Positions 46,230 through 48,020 of a stretch of 48,020 bases of DNA are shown piece after piece. Made by a program: the position numbers and the translations under genes. This stretch comes from Auriscalpium vulgare (lineage: Eukaryota > Basidiomycota > Agaricomycetes > Russulales > Auriscalpiaceae). Position 1 is the stretch's first letter. Every line of letters starts with the position of its first letter. The stretch covers positions 1 to 48,020 of the forward strand of contig JAHBBC010000075.1 in assembly GCA_019915015.1 (NCBI GenBank), read 5' to 3'. The notes beneath the pieces were generated by a model. It saw only the letters and a list, made by a program, of their open reading frames with translations. It was not told where the DNA came from and searched no databases.

Positions 46230-46681
46230 TGCAAATAGAGTAGCATACGGTACACAAGCGCGTTTATTGCTCCAATCTTATCTAAGGCAATACCAATCAG
46301 TCATCGGTCGCTCCTGTGGAAAGACACCATAGCGACAAAAATAGACGCATACCTACGGCCTCCGGACTCCTCCGGATCATATGAAGGAACTCTGTTCGGC
46401 ATCGTGACGGGACGACGTTGGCATTACGTGAGAGTAAATCCAAAGACTCTGGGCTGGCTGTCTGAAGAGGTGGTAGACGAGAGGGAATAAGCGTACTTTT
46501 CAGGCCTGTATAAGGCCGAGCGAAGATTTCGCGCGCGGAAGGCTGCTTCTGAGGCCGTGCCGAACTTTCGATTTATCAACGTGCGACAAGATCCTTTGAG
46601 ATCATCTATTTCTTCGACATTCATTGGGCTGCTCCACTCTACGCCAGACGAACATCTGCAGTATTTACCGATGACTTATTA
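46230..46681 (+). other. Unassigned coding-like stretch, possibly two exons
   Basis: A plus-strand frame of about 90 codons, open to a stop at 46492, reads WKDTIATKIDAYLRPPDSSG, then GTLFGIVTGRRWHYVRVNPK and TLGWLSEEVVDERE. About 10 nt later another frame continues as GLYKAERRFRARKAASEAV and VPNFRFINVRQDPLRSSISS to a stop at 46681. A 34-nt GTGGTA..TTTCAG segment at about 46471-46504 could be an intron but gives the wrong phase. Composition is convincing as protein. The family is not recognised. Confidence 0.35.
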
Positions 46682-46689
46682 GAGGCATG

Positions 46690-48020
46690 ACGGCGTTGGG
46701 TTAGTTTGTGTGTCCGGATCTAAAGCGATGACCATGGTTGTTTGAGAGTAGCTCACGTGAATCGGGTAGACAGCGCATGAAGCAGCCCGCTGGTGTTAGC
46801 GCGTATGTAACCGAAGGCCGAGGGCCCCGACAAGGGCTTCTGAGATGACGGAACGAGAGTAAAGAGCCCTCAGAACGACCTCTTGTACCGATTCTGCGAT
46901 TTGAGAAACATTGACATTGGACGAATACGGCAACACTTACCATCGATCGAGTACAGTTTGTATCCGTTTGCAACTATGCTACCCATCATTCTTTCTCGAG
47001 GATGCCGAGTCCGCGGTCGTGAGGCACTAATCATTTGTGCCAGCAAGGCGTCGCCCTATACGAGATGTGAATTTCTCACCATGGATATGGATGACAGCGG
47101 GCGTGAAACCGTGAGCACTTACAGAAGGAAAGGACACGTTCCCGACGGAGAAACTGAGGTAATAGATGCCGTCGAGGCCCTCGGACGCCACAGCTCATGT
47201 GCTTCTTCAGCGAATGCGGACCTCATAGAGCTAGGCAATGAAGAGTTGCCTCTTATCCGCCTGAAGAAGTGCTGGATCGCAATTCTGCTAGGCGACCTTA
47301 GGCAACACGGCTTGATCTTGAGAAGACATGTCTCGGTATGGCCTTCTGCGAATGAGAAAAAGGTACGTGCAGTGGAATATTCAGCTCACCGTCGGACGCC
47401 GATAGCTCCCACGTTATGACAGAGGTGTCAGGAAACAAAATAGGCTAGACGGATCACCTCAGAGAATGTCCCTGACGTGAATAGACATCCCTGGTGACCT
47501 CTGTCTGCGTGCTGGCTGACGCTGCGGAAGACAACCTTGGCGACAGACTCACTGATATAATGGGGATACGTAGGAGAAGATCCAACTCTGATTCACCGTG
47601 CCATGTCCAGCTGATCGGAAATACTGGCGTTGTATCACCTAAGTAACGGGATTGACGCAAGAGGCGAACGTGTGAGTAAAGAAGCACAGACGAGAAGGAT
47701 GAATGCATGCGCACAATTGAAGGGCGTTCCGAGGCAGACGCCGACTAAGACGGAGATCGTACGTACAGTTGCTTTAAGCCCCGGTGATGTGAGTAGCACC
47801 TATATGAGGGAACAGGCAGTAAGTAAGTATAGCAAAGCTAGCTCTACGCAGTGTCAATTTAGGCATCGCGCAGATTGCCTGCCACCTGGCAAGATGCACG
47901 GTAAAGTATGAGCCGGGACTGACCATAGCGCCCGGCGAAGGGCTCTCAGGGCAGTGGGTGGATAAACATATCGACCACTCGTCTTGCGACGGCCACTAGG
48001 AACGCTTTGCTGGCTGGACA
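46690..48020. other. Right edge, no assigned gene
   Basis: A 178-codon plus-strand open frame (46883-47419) contains a fairly protein-like second half (MDMDDSGRETVSTYRRKG, LIELGNEELPLIRLKK) but no known domain. It could belong to the coding-like stretch just upstream. Beyond 47420 only short frames occur. Confidence 0.3.

Overview
The window looks like nuclear DNA of a filamentous basidiomycete, most likely an Agaricomycete. The evidence is spliced genes with mostly 46-60 nt GT..AG introns, an OrdA-like cytochrome P450, a NAIR-free copper-uptake pair of copper transporter (CTR) and metalloreductase (FRE), a Gti1/Pac2 regulator, and fungal mobile elements. No rRNA, tRNA or CRISPR signal was found.

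Layout. (1) About 1226-1860 is the truncated 3' end of a Ty1/copia retrotransposon: RNase H C-terminus, polypurine tract and LTR, on the minus strand. (2) It abuts a roughly 6.9 kb DNA transposon, 1863-8737, with near-identical ends starting AGGACCCCCGTAA. Its plus strand encodes a Ulp1-type cysteine protease, then a CCHC-finger protein with a putative DDE-type transposase carrying a D-x2-H-x2-K-x2-R-N motif. (3) 9478-22080 is a gene graveyard: a full-length P450 relic (+), unassigned sequence, an unassigned coding-like relic (-), an FRE relic (-), a CTR relic (+, divergent from FRE) and a NADAR-like relic (+). FRE and CTR would have formed one copper-uptake module, FRE reducing extracellular Cu(II) or Fe(III) and CTR importing Cu(I). 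All have lost their reading frames through many small indels. (4) 22080-34240 is mostly unassigned, with coding-like patches but nothing I can name. (5) 34249-45791 holds the live-looking genes, all on the minus strand: a C2H2 zinc-finger gene broken by frameshifts, a four-TM MARVEL-like protein (3 exons, 181 aa), a 603-aa low-complexity fungal protein (5 exons) and a Gti1/Pac2 WOPR-domain transcription factor (5 exons, 298 aa). The last three splice into uninterrupted frames, and each has a TATA-like box just upstream. (6) 45850-48020 has one unassigned coding-like stretch.

The left two thirds are repeat-rich and decayed, the right third conserved. Gene models are manual splice reconstructions. 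Family calls rest on motif recognition without database searches.
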